64,000 nt of DNA, from assembly GCF_001633105.1 (NCBI RefSeq), contig NZ_LUKZ01000001.1, positions 339,686-403,685 of the forward strand, in the 5' to 3' direction. The position numbers and the translations under genes are program-made. This document shows, in pieces, positions 9,414 through 18,166 of this stretch; the first letter of the stretch is position 1; every line of letters begins with the position of its first letter. The notes beneath the pieces were generated by a model, which was not told where the DNA came from, did not search any database, and worked only from the letters and a program-made list of their open reading frames with translations. This DNA comes from Acidovorax sp. GW101-3H11. GTDB lineage: Bacteria; Pseudomonadota; Gammaproteobacteria; Burkholderiales; Burkholderiaceae_C.

Positions 9414-10036
9414 GCTTGATCCCGAAAAAAGGCACTGTTTACGTCGTAGACGACGACGAAGCCGTCCGCGATTCCCTGCAGTGGCTGCTGGAAGGCAAGG
9501 ACTACCGCGTACGTTGCTTTGATTCGGCTGAGACCTTCCTCTCCCGCTACGACCCGCGCGAAGTCGCCTGCCTGATCGTGGACATCCGCATGGGCGGCAT
9601 GACCGGCCTGGAGCTGCAGGACCGCCTGATCGAGCGCAAGTCCCCCCTGCCCATCGTGTTCATCACCGGCCACGGCGACGTGCCCATGGCCGTGAACACC
9701 ATGAAAAAGGGCGCACTCGACTTCATCCAGAAGCCTTTTGACGAGGAAGAACTGGTCGGCCTGGTCGAGCGCATGCTGGACCACGCCCGCGAGAGCTTCG
9801 CCGGCTACCAGCAGGCCGCCAGCCGCGACGCCCTGCTCTCCAAACTCACCAGCCGCGAAGCCCAGGTGCTCGAACGCATCGTGGCCGGCCGCCTGAACAA
9901 GCAGATCGCTGACGACCTGGGCATCAGCATCAAGACGGTAGAGGCGCACCGCGCCAACATCATGGAAAAGCTCAACGCCAACACCGTGGCCGACCTGCTC
10001 AAGATCGCCCTGGGCCAGAACGCTCCCAAGGGCTGA
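9410..10036 (+). CDS. FixJ/NarL-type response regulator
   Basis: A 208-residue two-domain regulator. The receiver domain has the acidic pair DDD (14-16), phosphoacceptor Asp58 in CLIVDIRMGG, and Lys in FIQKPF. A LuxR-type HTH follows (SKLTSREAQVLERIVAG, then NKQIADDLGISIKTVEAHR). ATGATGKG spacing and the FITGHGD switch segment are those of the FixJ/TodT subgroup. It overlaps the upstream kinase by four bases (ATGA), so it is its cognate partner. Targets are not evident; the divergent aceE operon is one candidate. Confidence 0.93.
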   Translation: MSLIPKKGTVYVVDDDEAVRDSLQWLLEGKDYRVRCFDSAETFLSRYDPREVACLIVDIRMGGMTGLELQDRLIERKSPLPIVFITGHGDVPMAVNTMKKGALDFIQKPFDEEELVGLVERMLDHARESFAGYQQAASRDALLSKLTSREAQVLERIVAGRLNKQIADDLGISIKTVEAHRANIMEKLNANTVADLLKIALGQNAPKG

Positions 10037-10039
10037 GGT

Positions 10040-10110
10040 TTACTCACTTTTTAATAGCTTCTTGCGCTTATCCAGTGCGCGCAGACGGCATTTTTGACTT
10101 GTATTTTTGA
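10040..10110 (+). repeat. GATAGCT element, copy 3
   Basis: Plus strand: TTTACTCACTTTTTAATAGC, then TTCTTGCGCTTATC, GTGCGCGCAGACGGC and ATTTTTGACTTG. It starts 3 bp after the response regulator stop in the same orientation and ends one base before the folD start codon, leaving no room for a normal Shine-Dalgarno. Confidence 0.65.
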
Positions 10111-10111
10111 T

Positions 10112-10966
10112 ATGACAGCACAGCTCATCGACGGCAACGCCCTCTCACGCCAACTGCGCGCCGATGTGGCGCAGCGCGCGGCGGCCCTGAAAACCCGGGG
10201 CGTCATGCCCGGGCTGGCCGTGGTGCTGGTGGGCGACAACCCGGCCAGCCAGGTCTATGTGCGCAACAAGGTCAAGGCCTGCGAAGACAGCGGCCTGCAC
10301 TCGGTGCTCGAAAAGTACGACGCCGACATGACAGAGGCCGCGCTGCTGGCCCGCGTGGACGCCCTCAACAACGACCCGGCCATCCACGGCATCCTGGTGC
10401 AGCTGCCCCTGCCCAAGCACATCGATGCGCAGAAGGTCATTGAAGCCATCTCGCCCGCCAAGGACGTAGACGGTTTCCACATCGCCAGCGCGGGCGCGCT
10501 GATGACCGGCATGCCCGGCTTCTGGCCCTGCACGCCTTACGGCTGTATGAAGATGCTGGAGAGCATCGGCTACAGCCTCAAGGGCAAACACGCCGTGGTC
10601 ATCGGCCGCAGCAACATTGTGGGCAAGCCCATGGCGCTCATGCTGCTGGGGCAGAACGCCACCGTCACCGTCTGCCACAGCGCCACGCAGGATCTGAAGG
10701 CCCAGACGCTGCAGGCGGATGTGATCGTGGCCGCCGTGGGCAAGCGCAATGTGCTGACCGCCGACATGGTCAAGCCCGGCGCCGTGGTGATCGACGTGGG
10801 CATGAACCGCAACGACGAAGGCAAGCTCTGCGGCGACGTGGACTTTGACGGCGTCAAGGAAGTGGCGGGCTGGATCACCCCCGTGCCTGGCGGGGTTGGC
10901 CCCATGACCATTACCATGCTGCTGGTCAACACCATCGAAGCCGCCGAGCGCACCGCTGCGCACTGA
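10112..10966 (+). CDS. folD: Methylenetetrahydrofolate dehydrogenase/cyclohydrolase
   Basis: A 284-residue bifunctional enzyme that interconverts 5,10-methylene-, methenyl- and 10-formyl-tetrahydrofolate with NADP+. Visible motifs are the catalytic Lys53 in [13 protein letters not shown], the substrate segment [13 protein letters not shown], the nucleotide-binding [18 protein letters not shown] and the C-terminal [11 protein letters not shown]. Length is typical. The ATG at 10112 starts the conserved MTAQLIDG; the sequence upstream is a GATAGCT element with no clear Shine-Dalgarno. It is followed after 81 bp by the M3 oligopeptidase gene on the same strand. Confidence 0.97.
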   Translation: MTAQLIDGNALSRQLRADVAQRAAALKTRGVMPGLAVVLVGDNPASQVYVRNKVKACEDSGLHSVLEKYDADMTEAALLARVDALNNDPAIHGILVQLPLPKHIDAQKVIEAISPAKDVDGFHIASAGALMTGMPGFWPCTPYGCMKMLESIGYSLKGKHAVVIGRSNIVGKPMALMLLGQNATVTVCHSATQDLKAQTLQADVIVAAVGKRNVLTADMVKPGAVVIDVGMNRNDEGKLCGDVDFDGVKEVAGWITPVPGGVGPMTITMLLVNTIEAAERTAAH

Positions 10967-11047
10967 GCCCGCCGCTCAGTGCCCCCGAGGTCGGCGTCGG
11001 CCGCTTTGCAACTTGAACCTGTGCCACCTGGCGCCATCTAATTTCGC

Positions 11048-13093
11048 ATGAGCAACGCCCTTCTCGACTTCTCCGACCTCCCCCTGTTCGACCGCATCAC
11101 GCCGCAGGACGTCGCCCCGGCGATGGATGTGCTGCTGGAGCGCGCCAACCAGGCGCTGGAGACGGTCACCGCCCCGGACTTTCCGGCCCGCTGGGATGCT
11201 ATTGCCAAGGTGCTGGATGTGGCCACCGAGCAGTTGGGGCGCTCCTGGGGCGCCGTGAGCCACCTCAACAGCGTGGCCGACACGCCCGAGCTGCGGGCCG
11301 CCTACAACGCCGCCCTGCCCCGTGTCACCGAGTTCTGGACCCGCCTGGGCGCCGATGAACGCCTGTATGCCAAGTACAAGGCCATCGACCCAGCCACCCT
11401 CACGCCCGAACAGCGCCAGGCCCATTCGAATGCCGTGCGCAATTTCGTGCTCAGTGGTGCCGAACTGACCGGTGCCGCCAAGGAGCGCTTCGCCCAGATC
11501 CAGGAACGCCAGGCCGAGCTGAGCCAGAAGTTCAGCGAAAACGCGCTGGATGCGACCGACGCCTACGCCTACTACGCCACGGCCGAAGAGCTGGAGGGCA
11601 TCCCGCCTGACGTGCAGCAGGCCGCCCTGGCTGCGGCGCAGGCCGAGGGCAAGCCGGGTTACAAGCTCACGCTCAAGATGCCCTGCTACCTGCCGGTGAT
11701 GCAGTTTGCCGCGCGCAGCGACCTGCGCGCCAAGCTCTACCGCGCCTATGTCACCCGCGCTTCCGAGCAGGCCGAAGGTGACGGCCGCAAATTCGACAAC
11801 TCCGCACTCATCGGCGAGATCCTGGCGCTGCGCCGCGAAGAGGCCCAGTTGCTGGGCTACGCCAACTTCGGCGAAGTGTCCGTGGTGCCCAAGATGGCAC
11901 AGTCGCCTGCCGAGGTCATCCGCTTCCTGCGCGACCTGGCCCGCCGCGCCCGCCCCTACGCCGAAAAAGACGTTGCCGACCTGCGTGCCTTTGCCGCCGA
12001 GCACCTGGGCCTGGCCGATCCGCAGGCCTGGGACTGGCCCTACATCTCCGAAAAGCTCAAGGAAGCCCGCTACGCCTTCAGCGAGCAGGAACTCAAGGAG
12101 TACTTCACCGCGCCCAAGGTGCTGGCGGGGCTGTTCAAGATCATCGAGACACTGTTCGAAGTGTCAATCCGCCGCGACTCTGCCCCCACATGGCACCCGG
12201 CGGTTGAGTTCTACCGCATCGAGCGCAACGGCCAGTTGGTCGGTCAGTTCTACCTGGACCAGCCCGCGCGCACCGGCAAACGCGGCGGCGCCTGGATGGA
12301 CGACGTGCGCACCCGCTGGCAGCGCCCGGACACCGGCGCGCTGCAGATGCCCGTGGCCCACCTCGTCTGCAATTTTGCCGATGGCGTGGATGGCAAGCCG
12401 CCATTGCTGACGCACGACGACGTGATCACGCTGTTCCACGAATTCGGCCATGGCCTGCACCACATGCTCACGCAGGTGAACGAGCGCGATGTCTCCGGCA
12501 TTGGTGGCGTGGAATGGGACGCCGTGGAGCTGCCCAGCCAGTTCATGGAGAACTTCTGCTGGGAATGGGACGTGCTCAAGCACATGACCGCCCATGTGGT
12601 TACGGGCGAACCCTTGCCCCGCGCCCTGTTCGACAAGATGATCGCTGCCAAGAACTTCCAGAGCGGCATGGCCACGCTGCGCCAGATCGAGTTTGCGCTG
12701 TTCGACATGCTGCTGCACACCGAACACGACCCGGCGCAGGACTTCATGCCGCTGCTGACCCAGGTACGCCAGGAAGTGGCCGTGCTGCAGCCGCCACCTT
12801 TCAGCCGCACGGCCCACACCTTCAGCCACATCTTTGCGGGTGGCTACGCCGCCGGGTACTACAGCTACAAGTGGGCCGAGGTGCTCAGCGCCGATGCCTA
12901 TGCCGCGTTTGAAGAAACTACCGGCAGCGACGGCCTGCCCAGCGCCGAAACCGGACGCCGCTACCGCGAAGCGATTCTGGAAGCGGGCGGCAGCCGCCCC
13001 GCCATGGAGTCTTTCAAGGCCTTCCGGGGCCGTGAACCCAGCCTGGACGCCCTGTTGCGCCACCAAGGCATGGCGGAAGAATTGACAGCTTGA
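11048..13093 (+). CDS. prlC: M3-family oligopeptidase A
   Basis: A 681-residue cytosolic zinc metallopeptidase that degrades short peptides, including those from signal peptides and proteolysis. The zinc motif HEFGH is at 464-468, with a downstream Glu in WDAVELPSQFMENF as the third ligand. The length and the C-terminal HIFAGGYAAGYYSYKWAEVLSADAY block fit oligopeptidase A / dipeptidyl carboxypeptidase homologs. The gene lies between folD and a secreted thioredoxin-like protein. I see no signal peptide. Confidence 0.95.
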   Translation: MSNALLDFSDLPLFDRITPQDVAPAMDVLLERANQALETVTAPDFPARWDAIAKVLDVATEQLGRSWGAVSHLNSVADTPELRAAYNAALPRVTEFWTRLGADERLYAKYKAIDPATLTPEQRQAHSNAVRNFVLSGAELTGAAKERFAQIQERQAELSQKFSENALDATDAYAYYATAEELEGIPPDVQQAALAAAQAEGKPGYKLTLKMPCYLPVMQFAARSDLRAKLYRAYVTRASEQAEGDGRKFDNSALIGEILALRREEAQLLGYANFGEVSVVPKMAQSPAEVIRFLRDLARRARPYAEKDVADLRAFAAEHLGLADPQAWDWPYISEKLKEARYAFSEQELKEYFTAPKVLAGLFKIIETLFEVSIRRDSAPTWHPAVEFYRIERNGQLVGQFYLDQPARTGKRGGAWMDDVRTRWQRPDTGALQMPVAHLVCNFADGVDGKPPLLTHDDVITLFHEFGHGLHHMLTQVNERDVSGIGGVEWDAVELPSQFMENFCWEWDVLKHMTAHVVTGEPLPRALFDKMIAAKNFQSGMATLRQIEFALFDMLLHTEHDPAQDFMPLLTQVRQEVAVLQPPPFSRTAHTFSHIFAGGYAAGYYSYKWAEVLSADAYAAFEETTGSDGLPSAETGRRYREAILEAGGSRPAMESFKAFRGREPSLDALLRHQGMAEELTA

Positions 13094-13139
13094 GGCCCCA
13101 CGGCGCAGCCCACAACGAACTGGAATAAGGAGAACAACC

Positions 13140-13793
13140 ATGCACAAGCCCTTGTTGGCCCCCCTGTTGGCCTCGTTGCTGATGACCTTGGCTGGCGCCA
13201 GTGCCCAGGCGCAAGGCGTGTACCGCATCGTCGGGCCCGACGGCAAGGTGACGTTCTCCGACCGCCCTCCCGCCGATGCACCGGCCCAAGCGGCACGCAC
13301 CACGGGTGCGGCGCCAGCCGCCGCCAGTGGCAATGCCACCCTGCCCTATGAGCTGCGGCAGATCGCCACGCGGTTCCCGGTCACGATTTACACCGGCAAT
13401 GACTGCGCCCCTTGCACAGGCCTGCGCAACGCCTTGGTGGCGCGGGGCGTGCCGTTCACCGAACGCACGGTGACCACCAGCGAAGACGCGGCAGCATTGC
13501 AGCGCCTGAGCGGATCGGCCAGCCTGCCCTTTGGCAGCATTGGTGGCCAGCAGCTGGTCGGGTTCTCGGACGCGGAATGGACGCAGTACCTGGACGCGGC
13601 GGGCTATCCCAAGCAGTCACAACTGCCGGCCAACTACCAACAGCCCACAGCGACTCCACTGGTGGCGGTCAAGTCGGCTGCAACGGCTCCTGCGGTAGAG
13701 AAGCCAAAAGCTGCAGCCCCTGTACGCCCCGCACCGGTGGCACGCCCTATTGACGGCCCAACGCCCAGCAACCCAGCAGGAATCCGCTTCTGA
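13140..13793 (+). CDS. Secreted DUF4124-glutaredoxin-like protein
   Basis: A 217-residue exported protein. Residues 1-25 are a signal peptide (LLASLLMTLAGASAQAQG). A DUF4124 segment follows (about 26-48, VYRIVGPDGKVTFSDRPP). A glutaredoxin-type domain (about 78-155) has a CxxC at Cys89/Cys92 (GNDCAPCTGLRNAL), and cis-Pro is replaced by SASLPFGSIGG. The C-terminal 60 residues are Pro/Ala-rich. A good AAGGAG lies before the start. A periplasmic thiol-disulfide role is inferred. A terminator follows about 30 bp after the stop. Confidence 0.85.
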   Translation: MHKPLLAPLLASLLMTLAGASAQAQGVYRIVGPDGKVTFSDRPPADAPAQAARTTGAAPAAASGNATLPYELRQIATRFPVTIYTGNDCAPCTGLRNALVARGVPFTERTVTTSEDAAALQRLSGSASLPFGSIGGQQLVGFSDAEWTQYLDAAGYPKQSQLPANYQQPTATPLVAVKSAATAPAVEKPKAAAPVRPAPVARPIDGPTPSNPAGIRF

Positions 13794-13823
13794 CGAGCAC
13801 CATAACGCCGCTGCACCGGCCAA

Positions 13824-13857
13824 AAGAAGGGGTCCCATGGGACCCCTTTCTTTTTTA
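13824..13857 (+). terminator. Rho-independent terminator
   Basis: AAGGGGTCCCATGGGACCCC is a near-perfect palindrome (13827-13848), followed by TTCTTTTTT on the plus strand. It ends the DUF4124-glutaredoxin transcript. The left side carries AAAAG, so it may also act on the convergent rpiA transcript. Confidence 0.85.
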
Positions 13858-13901
13858 ATAACGCTTCTGTGCCATCGCACAAACGTTTGTCGGCAGGCAA
13901 C

Positions 13902-14597
13902 TCAGCGGGAATAGTCCAGCGTCTTGACCCCCTGGGCCGTCCCCAGCAGGCACACCGTGGCCTTCTGGTGGGCGAACACCCCCACGGTCACCACGCCCGG
14001 CCACTGGTTGATTTGTGACTCGAACGCCAGCGGGTCGGTGATCGACAGGCCCTTGACATCCAGGATGTGCTGGCCGTTGTCGGTCACCAGCGGCTGGCCA
14101 TCTTTGAGCCGCAGGCTGGCCTGGCCGCCCATGGCTTGGAAACGGCGCGCAATGTGATTGGCTGCCATGGGAATCACTTCGACGGGCAGGGGGAACTGCC
14201 CCAGCGCCTGGACGAGCTTGGACTCATCGGCGATACAGACAAACCGCGCGGCCAGGGCGGCCACGATCTTCTCGCGCGTCAGCGCCGCACCGCCGCCCTT
14301 GACCATGTGGCCCTGGCCGTCGATCTCGTCGGCGCCGTCGATGTAGACGGAGAGCGCCGCCACCTCGTTGGCATCGAACACCGCAATGCCCAGCGCCTTC
14401 AGGCGCTCGGTGCTTGCTACGGAGCTGGACACCGCACCTTTGATCTGGTCCTTCATACCCGCCAGCGCGTCGATGAACTTGTTGACCGTGGAGCCTGTGC
14501 CCACCCCCACAATCTCGCCGGGCACCACATACTGCAGCGCGGCTTGGCCAACCAGGGTCTTGAGTTCGTCTTGGGTCAGGGGATTCATCGTCGTCAT
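13902..14597 (-). CDS. rpiA: Ribose-5-phosphate isomerase A
   Basis: A 231-residue enzyme of the non-oxidative pentose phosphate pathway that interconverts ribose-5-P and ribulose-5-P. Family motifs are [16 protein letters not shown] near the start, YIDGADEID, and [16 protein letters not shown] with the catalytic Glu/Lys region. Two ATGs are close together (14597 and 14588). I use the first, giving [11 protein letters not shown], since no Shine-Dalgarno decides. It is divergent from pyrD with only 36 bp between the start codons, so the two promoters must overlap. Confidence 0.97.
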   Translation of the reverse strand: MTTMNPLTQDELKTLVGQAALQYVVPGEIVGVGTGSTVNKFIDALAGMKDQIKGAVSSSVASTERLKALGIAVFDANEVAALSVYIDGADEIDGQGHMVKGGGAALTREKIVAALAARFVCIADESKLVQALGQFPLPVEVIPMAANHIARRFQAMGGQASLRLKDGQPLVTDNGQHILDVKGLSITDPLAFESQINQWPGVVTVGVFAHQKATVCLLGTAQGVKTLDYSR

Positions 14598-14633
14598 GGG
14601 AGAAAATCGGGGGTAATCCTGAATTATCCCCCC

Positions 14634-15686
14634 ATGTCCCTGATCCCCTACGCCCTCACCCGCCCCTTTCTCTTTGGCATGGACGCCGAAGCCGCCCACG
14701 AACTCACCATGGACATGCTGGCACGCGGGCAGCGCACGCCGCTGCAGTGGGCCTGGTGCAATGAAACGATCCATGATCCCGTCGCGCTGGCGGGCCTGAC
14801 CTTTCCCAACCGGGTGGGCATGGCGGCGGGGTTGGACAAGAACGCACGCTGCATCGACGCACTGGGCGCCATGGGGTTTGGGTTTGTGGAGGTGGGCACC
14901 GTCACCCCCAGGGCCCAGCCCGGCAACCCCAAGCCGCGCATGTTCCGCCTGCCTGAGGCCCGCGCCCTCATCAACCGCCTGGGCTTCAACAACGAAGGGC
15001 TGGAAGCCTTTCTGCGCAACGTGCAGCAGGCGCAGTTTCGCAAGCAAAACCGCCGCAACCCCATGCTGCTGGGCCTGAACATCGGCAAGAACGCCACCAC
15101 CCCCATCGAGAACGCCACCAGCGACTATCTCACCTGCCTGGAGGGCGTGTACCCGCATGCGGATTATGTGACGGTCAATATCAGCTCGCCCAACACGCAA
15201 AACCTGCGTGCCCTGCAAAGCGACGCGGCGCTGGACGCCCTGCTCTCCGCCATCGCCGAGCGCCGCGAAGCCCTGGCTACCCGGCACGCCAAGCGCGTGC
15301 CCGTGTTCGTGAAGATTGCCCCCGACCTGGATGAAGCCCAGGTGGCGGTGATTGCTGCCACGCTGCAGCGCCACGGCATGGACGGCGTGATCGCCACCAA
15401 CACCACCATCAGCCGTGCGGCCGTGCAAGGCATGCGCCACAGCGAAGAGACCGGCGGGCTCAGCGGCGCGCCAGTGCTGGAGGCCAGCAACCAGGTCATC
15501 CGGCAACTGCGTGCCGCCCTGGGCAGCCGTTTTCCCATCATTGGTGTGGGCGGCGTGATGAGCGCAGAAGACGCGGTGAGCAAGGTCCGCGCGGGCGCGG
15601 ACGTGGTGCAGATCTACACCGGACTCATTTACGAAGGGCCCGCATTGGTCGTCAAGGCGGCCAAGGCCATCAAGGCCATGGGCTAA
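14634..15686 (+). CDS. pyrD: Dihydroorotate dehydrogenase, quinone-linked class 2
   Basis: A 350-residue membrane-associated FMN enzyme that oxidises dihydroorotate to orotate with quinone. The N-terminal [13 protein letters not shown] helix is the class 2 membrane/quinone segment. FMN and active-site motifs include [41 protein letters not shown] (catalytic Ser region), ATNTTISR and [12 protein letters not shown]. Length is typical of class 2. It is divergent from rpiA and ends in a strong bidirectional hairpin. Confidence 0.97.
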   Translation: MSLIPYALTRPFLFGMDAEAAHELTMDMLARGQRTPLQWAWCNETIHDPVALAGLTFPNRVGMAAGLDKNARCIDALGAMGFGFVEVGTVTPRAQPGNPKPRMFRLPEARALINRLGFNNEGLEAFLRNVQQAQFRKQNRRNPMLLGLNIGKNATTPIENATSDYLTCLEGVYPHADYVTVNISSPNTQNLRALQSDAALDALLSAIAERREALATRHAKRVPVFVKIAPDLDEAQVAVIAATLQRHGMDGVIATNTTISRAAVQGMRHSEETGGLSGAPVLEASNQVIRQLRAALGSRFPIIGVGGVMSAEDAVSKVRAGADVVQIYTGLIYEGPALVVKAAKAIKAMG

Positions 15687-15717
15687 GACCGGCCCAAGGG
15701 ATTTGCTTTTCTCTTGA

Positions 15718-15754
15718 CTCAAAAAAAGAGCCACTGTGCAGTGGCTCTTTTCAT
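15718..15754. terminator. Bidirectional terminator between pyrD and the yqjK-like gene
   Basis: AAAAGAGCCACTG and CAGTGGCTCTTTT (about 15724-15751) form a perfect 13-bp stem with a two-base loop. A-runs on the left and T-runs on the right let it serve both the plus-strand pyrD transcript and the minus-strand operon ending at 15780. Confidence 0.88.
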
Positions 15755-15779
15755 GGGAAGGCCCGGCACAGCCGGGTGC

Positions 15780-16127
15780 TTATCGCCGCAGGCGCAGCAG
15801 CATGGGCAGCAGGATGCCCGCCCAGCGGATCAACCGCCGTGGTCCGGCCACCACGGCCACACCCGCGATGGCTGCCACAGCCATGGGGTGCTCGCGGGCA
15901 AAGCCTGCGGCGCGCAACGCCAGCGAGTCCTCAGTGCCCCCTGCGGCGGCAGGCTGGCTGTCCGCCAAGGCCTGCGCCTGCGCCCGCGCGGCACGACGCG
16001 TACGCAGCCGTTCGCGCTGCAAGGCAATGCGGTCCAGAATACGCTGTTGCTGGGCCGTAGGCGCGGGCAGCACAGATCGGGTGGGCTCCGGCACGACGGG
16101 CCGGGAAGAGGTAGACGGGGTACTCAC
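15780..16127 (-). CDS. YqjK-like small basic protein, third gene of a yqjD-yqjE-yqjK-type operon
   Basis: A 115-residue protein with an Arg-rich central helix (RIALQRERLRTRRAARAQAQ, about 33-52), a hydrophobic stretch (about 82-95, MAVAAIAGVAVVAG) and a basic end (LLPMLLRLRR). The start is a GTG overlapping the upstream stop as GTGA, which indicates translational coupling. The position after DUF883 and holin-superfamily genes matches the E. coli yqjDEK order, and the size and composition fit YqjK, but sequence similarity is weak. Exact function is unknown. Confidence 0.6.
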   Translation of the reverse strand: MSTPSTSSRPVVPEPTRSVLPAPTAQQQRILDRIALQRERLRTRRAARAQAQALADSQPAAAGGTEDSLALRAAGFAREHPMAVAAIAGVAVVAGPRRLIRWAGILLPMLLRLRR

Positions 16128-16519
16128 AGGCGCTCCTTGATGTCGCGCCAATCCTGGGCCAGTTCGCGGCGCGTCAATGCAAAACCATTGCCTGCACGCT
16201 GAGCCACCGACACCAGCGCCACCAGGGCGGCCACCCACCCCAGCGTCCAGACGCCCGCCACCAGCCAGGCGACCAAGGTGCGCTGCGGCGTGTCCCAGAA
16301 GTGCACCAGCACGGCGATCGACAGCATGATCAGCGCCACCACCGTGAGCCCGGTGACCACAATGGTCAGCACCAGCAGTTGCTGAAACCGCTGCTTCAGA
16401 TCGGACCACTCCAGGCGGGCCAGGTCCACGCGGTCTTCCACCGCAATGGCCCCTTCGATCACGTTGGCGCGCCAGCGGGCCGCCAGGCCCTCCAGGCCCA
16501 GAAGCGACAGCCAGTTCAT
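16124..16519 (-). CDS. yqjE: Phage holin superfamily III / YqjE-like membrane protein
   Basis: A 131-residue inner-membrane protein. An amphipathic N-terminus (VEDRVDLARLEWSDLKQRFQQ) is followed by two membrane helices (about 48-72 and 85-108, the second VAWLVAGVWTLGWVAALVALV) and a charged tail. This is the pattern of YqjE/DUF1469 proteins, which carry the misleading name putative holin. It lies between a DUF883 gene and a YqjK-like gene, so it is an envelope component of a stress-induced operon and not a prophage lysis gene. Confidence 0.78.
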   Translation of the reverse strand: MNWLSLLGLEGLAARWRANVIEGAIAVEDRVDLARLEWSDLKQRFQQLLVLTIVVTGLTVVALIMLSIAVLVHFWDTPQRTLVAWLVAGVWTLGWVAALVALVSVAQRAGNGFALTRRELAQDWRDIKERL

Positions 16520-16570
16520 GCGGGGCGGCCCTCAGGGCCCGCCATGGTCAGCGTGCGCATGGCGCGGCGC

Positions 16571-16873
16571 TCAGCGGCGCGCCAGCAGAAAACCGACCAG
16601 GGCGCCCACAGCCAGTGCAGCGCCTGCCACACGCCAGGGTTCGTCGTGGGCATAGCGGTCGGCCGCAATGGCTGCATCCTTGGCCTGGCGGGCGGCGTCC
16701 TGTGCGGCACGCACCGCAGATTCGCGCACGTTGTGCATGCCATCGTCCAGGCGCTGGCGCAGCAGCTTGATCTCTGGCACCGTGTCCAGGTCCTTGTTGG
16801 CCAGCAGGCCGCGCAGATCGGAAACCAGTTTTTCCAGTTCGCCTTGGGTGGTGGTGGTGTCGGAAGCAGTCAT
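16571..16873 (-). CDS. yqjD: DUF883 (YqjD/ElaB) ribosome- and membrane-associated protein
   Basis: A 100-residue tail-anchored protein. A long charged helix (LEKLVSDLRGLLANKDLDTV through VRESAVRAAQDAARQAKDAA) is followed by the family-specific DEPWRVAGAALAVGALVGFLLARR tail anchor. In E. coli, YqjD and ElaB tether ribosomes to the membrane in stationary phase. The ATG at 16873 is preferred over an upstream in-frame TTG. It is the first gene of the three-gene operon that continues to 15780. Confidence 0.87.
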   Translation of the reverse strand: MTASDTTTTQGELEKLVSDLRGLLANKDLDTVPEIKLLRQRLDDGMHNVRESAVRAAQDAARQAKDAAIAADRYAHDEPWRVAGAALAVGALVGFLLARR

Positions 16874-17020
16874 ACAAGCAGCCTTTCTTTCAATCAACAA
16901 GCGGTTTGGAAAACCCCAGAACAGGGACCTCGGGCCATCTTAGCCACCCGCCCAGAGACCCCTCGTAGGACGGGGGCGCAAGAGGTTACCGATTGCAACG
17001 AATTTGCCCCAGATCAACGT

Positions 17021-18118
17021 TCAAACCAGCGCGGCCACATGCTCCGCAATGGCCAGGGAACTGGTCAAACCGGGCGACTCGATGCCAAACAGGTTGACCA
17101 GCCCGGGCACGCCATGGACCGCAGGCCCCTGGATCACAAAATCGGCCGCAGGCTGGCTTGCACCGTGGATCTTGGGGCGGATGCCTGCATACCCCGGGGC
17201 CAGCGCACCATCGCGCAGACCGGGCCAGTACTTGCGCACCTCGGCATAGAAGGCATCGCCCCGCGCCGGATCCACCAGCAGGTCGTCGGCCGATGTGACC
17301 CACTGCACATCCGGCCCGAACTTGGCCTGGCCGCCCAGGTCGAGTGTGAGGTGCACGCCCAGCCCTGCGGCCTCGGGCACCGGGTAGATCAGGTGGCTGA
17401 AGGGAGCTTTGCCGGTCAGCGTGAAATAGCTGCCCTTGGCAAAGTGGGCCGTGGGCACATGCGCAGGGTCCAGCCCCACAAAACGGGCAGCCAGGGCCGG
17501 TGCGTACAGGCCCGCCGCGTTCACCACCGTGCGGGCCTGCAGGCGCGTGCCGTCAGATGCTTCCAAATTAATAGCACCTTCCGCAATATGGGCGCGCGCA
17601 AGAGGCGAATTAACTGCCACAAGTCCCCCCGCGTTCTCCAGATCGCCCTGCAAGGCCAGCATCAGCGCGTGGCTGTCCACGATGCCCGTGCTGGGTGAAT
17701 ACAACGCGCCCACACATTCCAGCGCGGGCTCCAGCGCCAGGGCCTCGTCACGGCTGAGCCACTGCAGGTCGAGCACGCCATTGGCCTGCGCACGCGCCTG
17801 GATCGACTCCACGCTGGCCAGCTGCGCGGCCGAGGTGGCCACCAGCAGCTTGCCGCAGCGCCGGTGCGGCACCCCGCGTTCGGCGCAATAGGCGTAGAGC
17901 AGCTCCTTGCCCCGCACACACAGCTGGGCTTTGATCGAACCGGTGGGGTAGTACAGCCCGGCATGGATGACCTCGCTGTTGCGCGAACTGATGCCCGTGC
18001 CAATGGCATCGGCCGCCTCCAGCACCATCACCTCACGCCCCTGCAAGGCCAGCGCACGGGCCACGGCCAGGCCCACCACACCGGCGCCCACCACCACACA
18101 ATCCACCGCATCGGTCAT
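17021..18118 (-). CDS. FAD-dependent oxidoreductase, L-2-hydroxyglutarate oxidase-like
   Basis: A 365-residue DAO-superfamily flavoprotein. The N-terminal dinucleotide fold is [19 protein letters not shown] (about 9-27). The block [20 protein letters not shown] with its conserved His and the C-terminal [15 protein letters not shown] are typical of LhgO/YgaF-type 2-hydroxyacid oxidases. The substrate is not certain. Residues about 165-187 ([17 protein letters not shown]) are encoded by a GATAGCT element in antisense orientation. It lies 48 bp upstream, in transcription order, of an operonless stretch, and the HDAC-like gene is transcribed towards it from the right. Confidence 0.85.
   Translation of the reverse strand: MTDAVDCVVVGAGVVGLAVARALALQGREVMVLEAADAIGTGISSRNSEVIHAGLYYPTGSIKAQLCVRGKELLYAYCAERGVPHRRCGKLLVATSAAQLASVESIQARAQANGVLDLQWLSRDEALALEPALECVGALYSPSTGIVDSHALMLALQGDLENAGGLVAVNSPLARAHIAEGAINLEASDGTRLQARTVVNAAGLYAPALAARFVGLDPAHVPTAHFAKGSYFTLTGKAPFSHLIYPVPEAAGLGVHLTLDLGGQAKFGPDVQWVTSADDLLVDPARGDAFYAEVRKYWPGLRDGALAPGYAGIRPKIHGASQPAADFVIQGPAVHGVPGLVNLFGIESPGLTSSLAIAEHVAALV
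17558..17625 (+). repeat. GATAGCT element, copy 4, inside the FAD oxidoreductase gene
   Basis: Plus strand: AGATGCTTCCAAATTAATAG, then CACCTTCCGCAATATG, GGCGCGCGCAAGAGGC. It matches intergenic copies closely and is translated antisense as residues about 165-187 of the flavoprotein. Confidence 0.65.
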
Positions 18119-18166
18119 TCGTTCATCCCTTTCACAACAGGCCGCCTTCCCTTGCCCAAGCGGGTG

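Noticed and set aside
11190-11215. A possible further GATAGCT copy in prlC (GGATGCTATTGCC)
   Set aside because: Only 13 bases match and the GCGCGC and GAGGCC blocks are absent.
16124-16519. Phage holin label as evidence for a prophage
   Set aside because: The neighbours are DUF883 and YqjK-like genes, so it is a YqjE-type stress protein. No phage structural, integrase or attachment sites are near.
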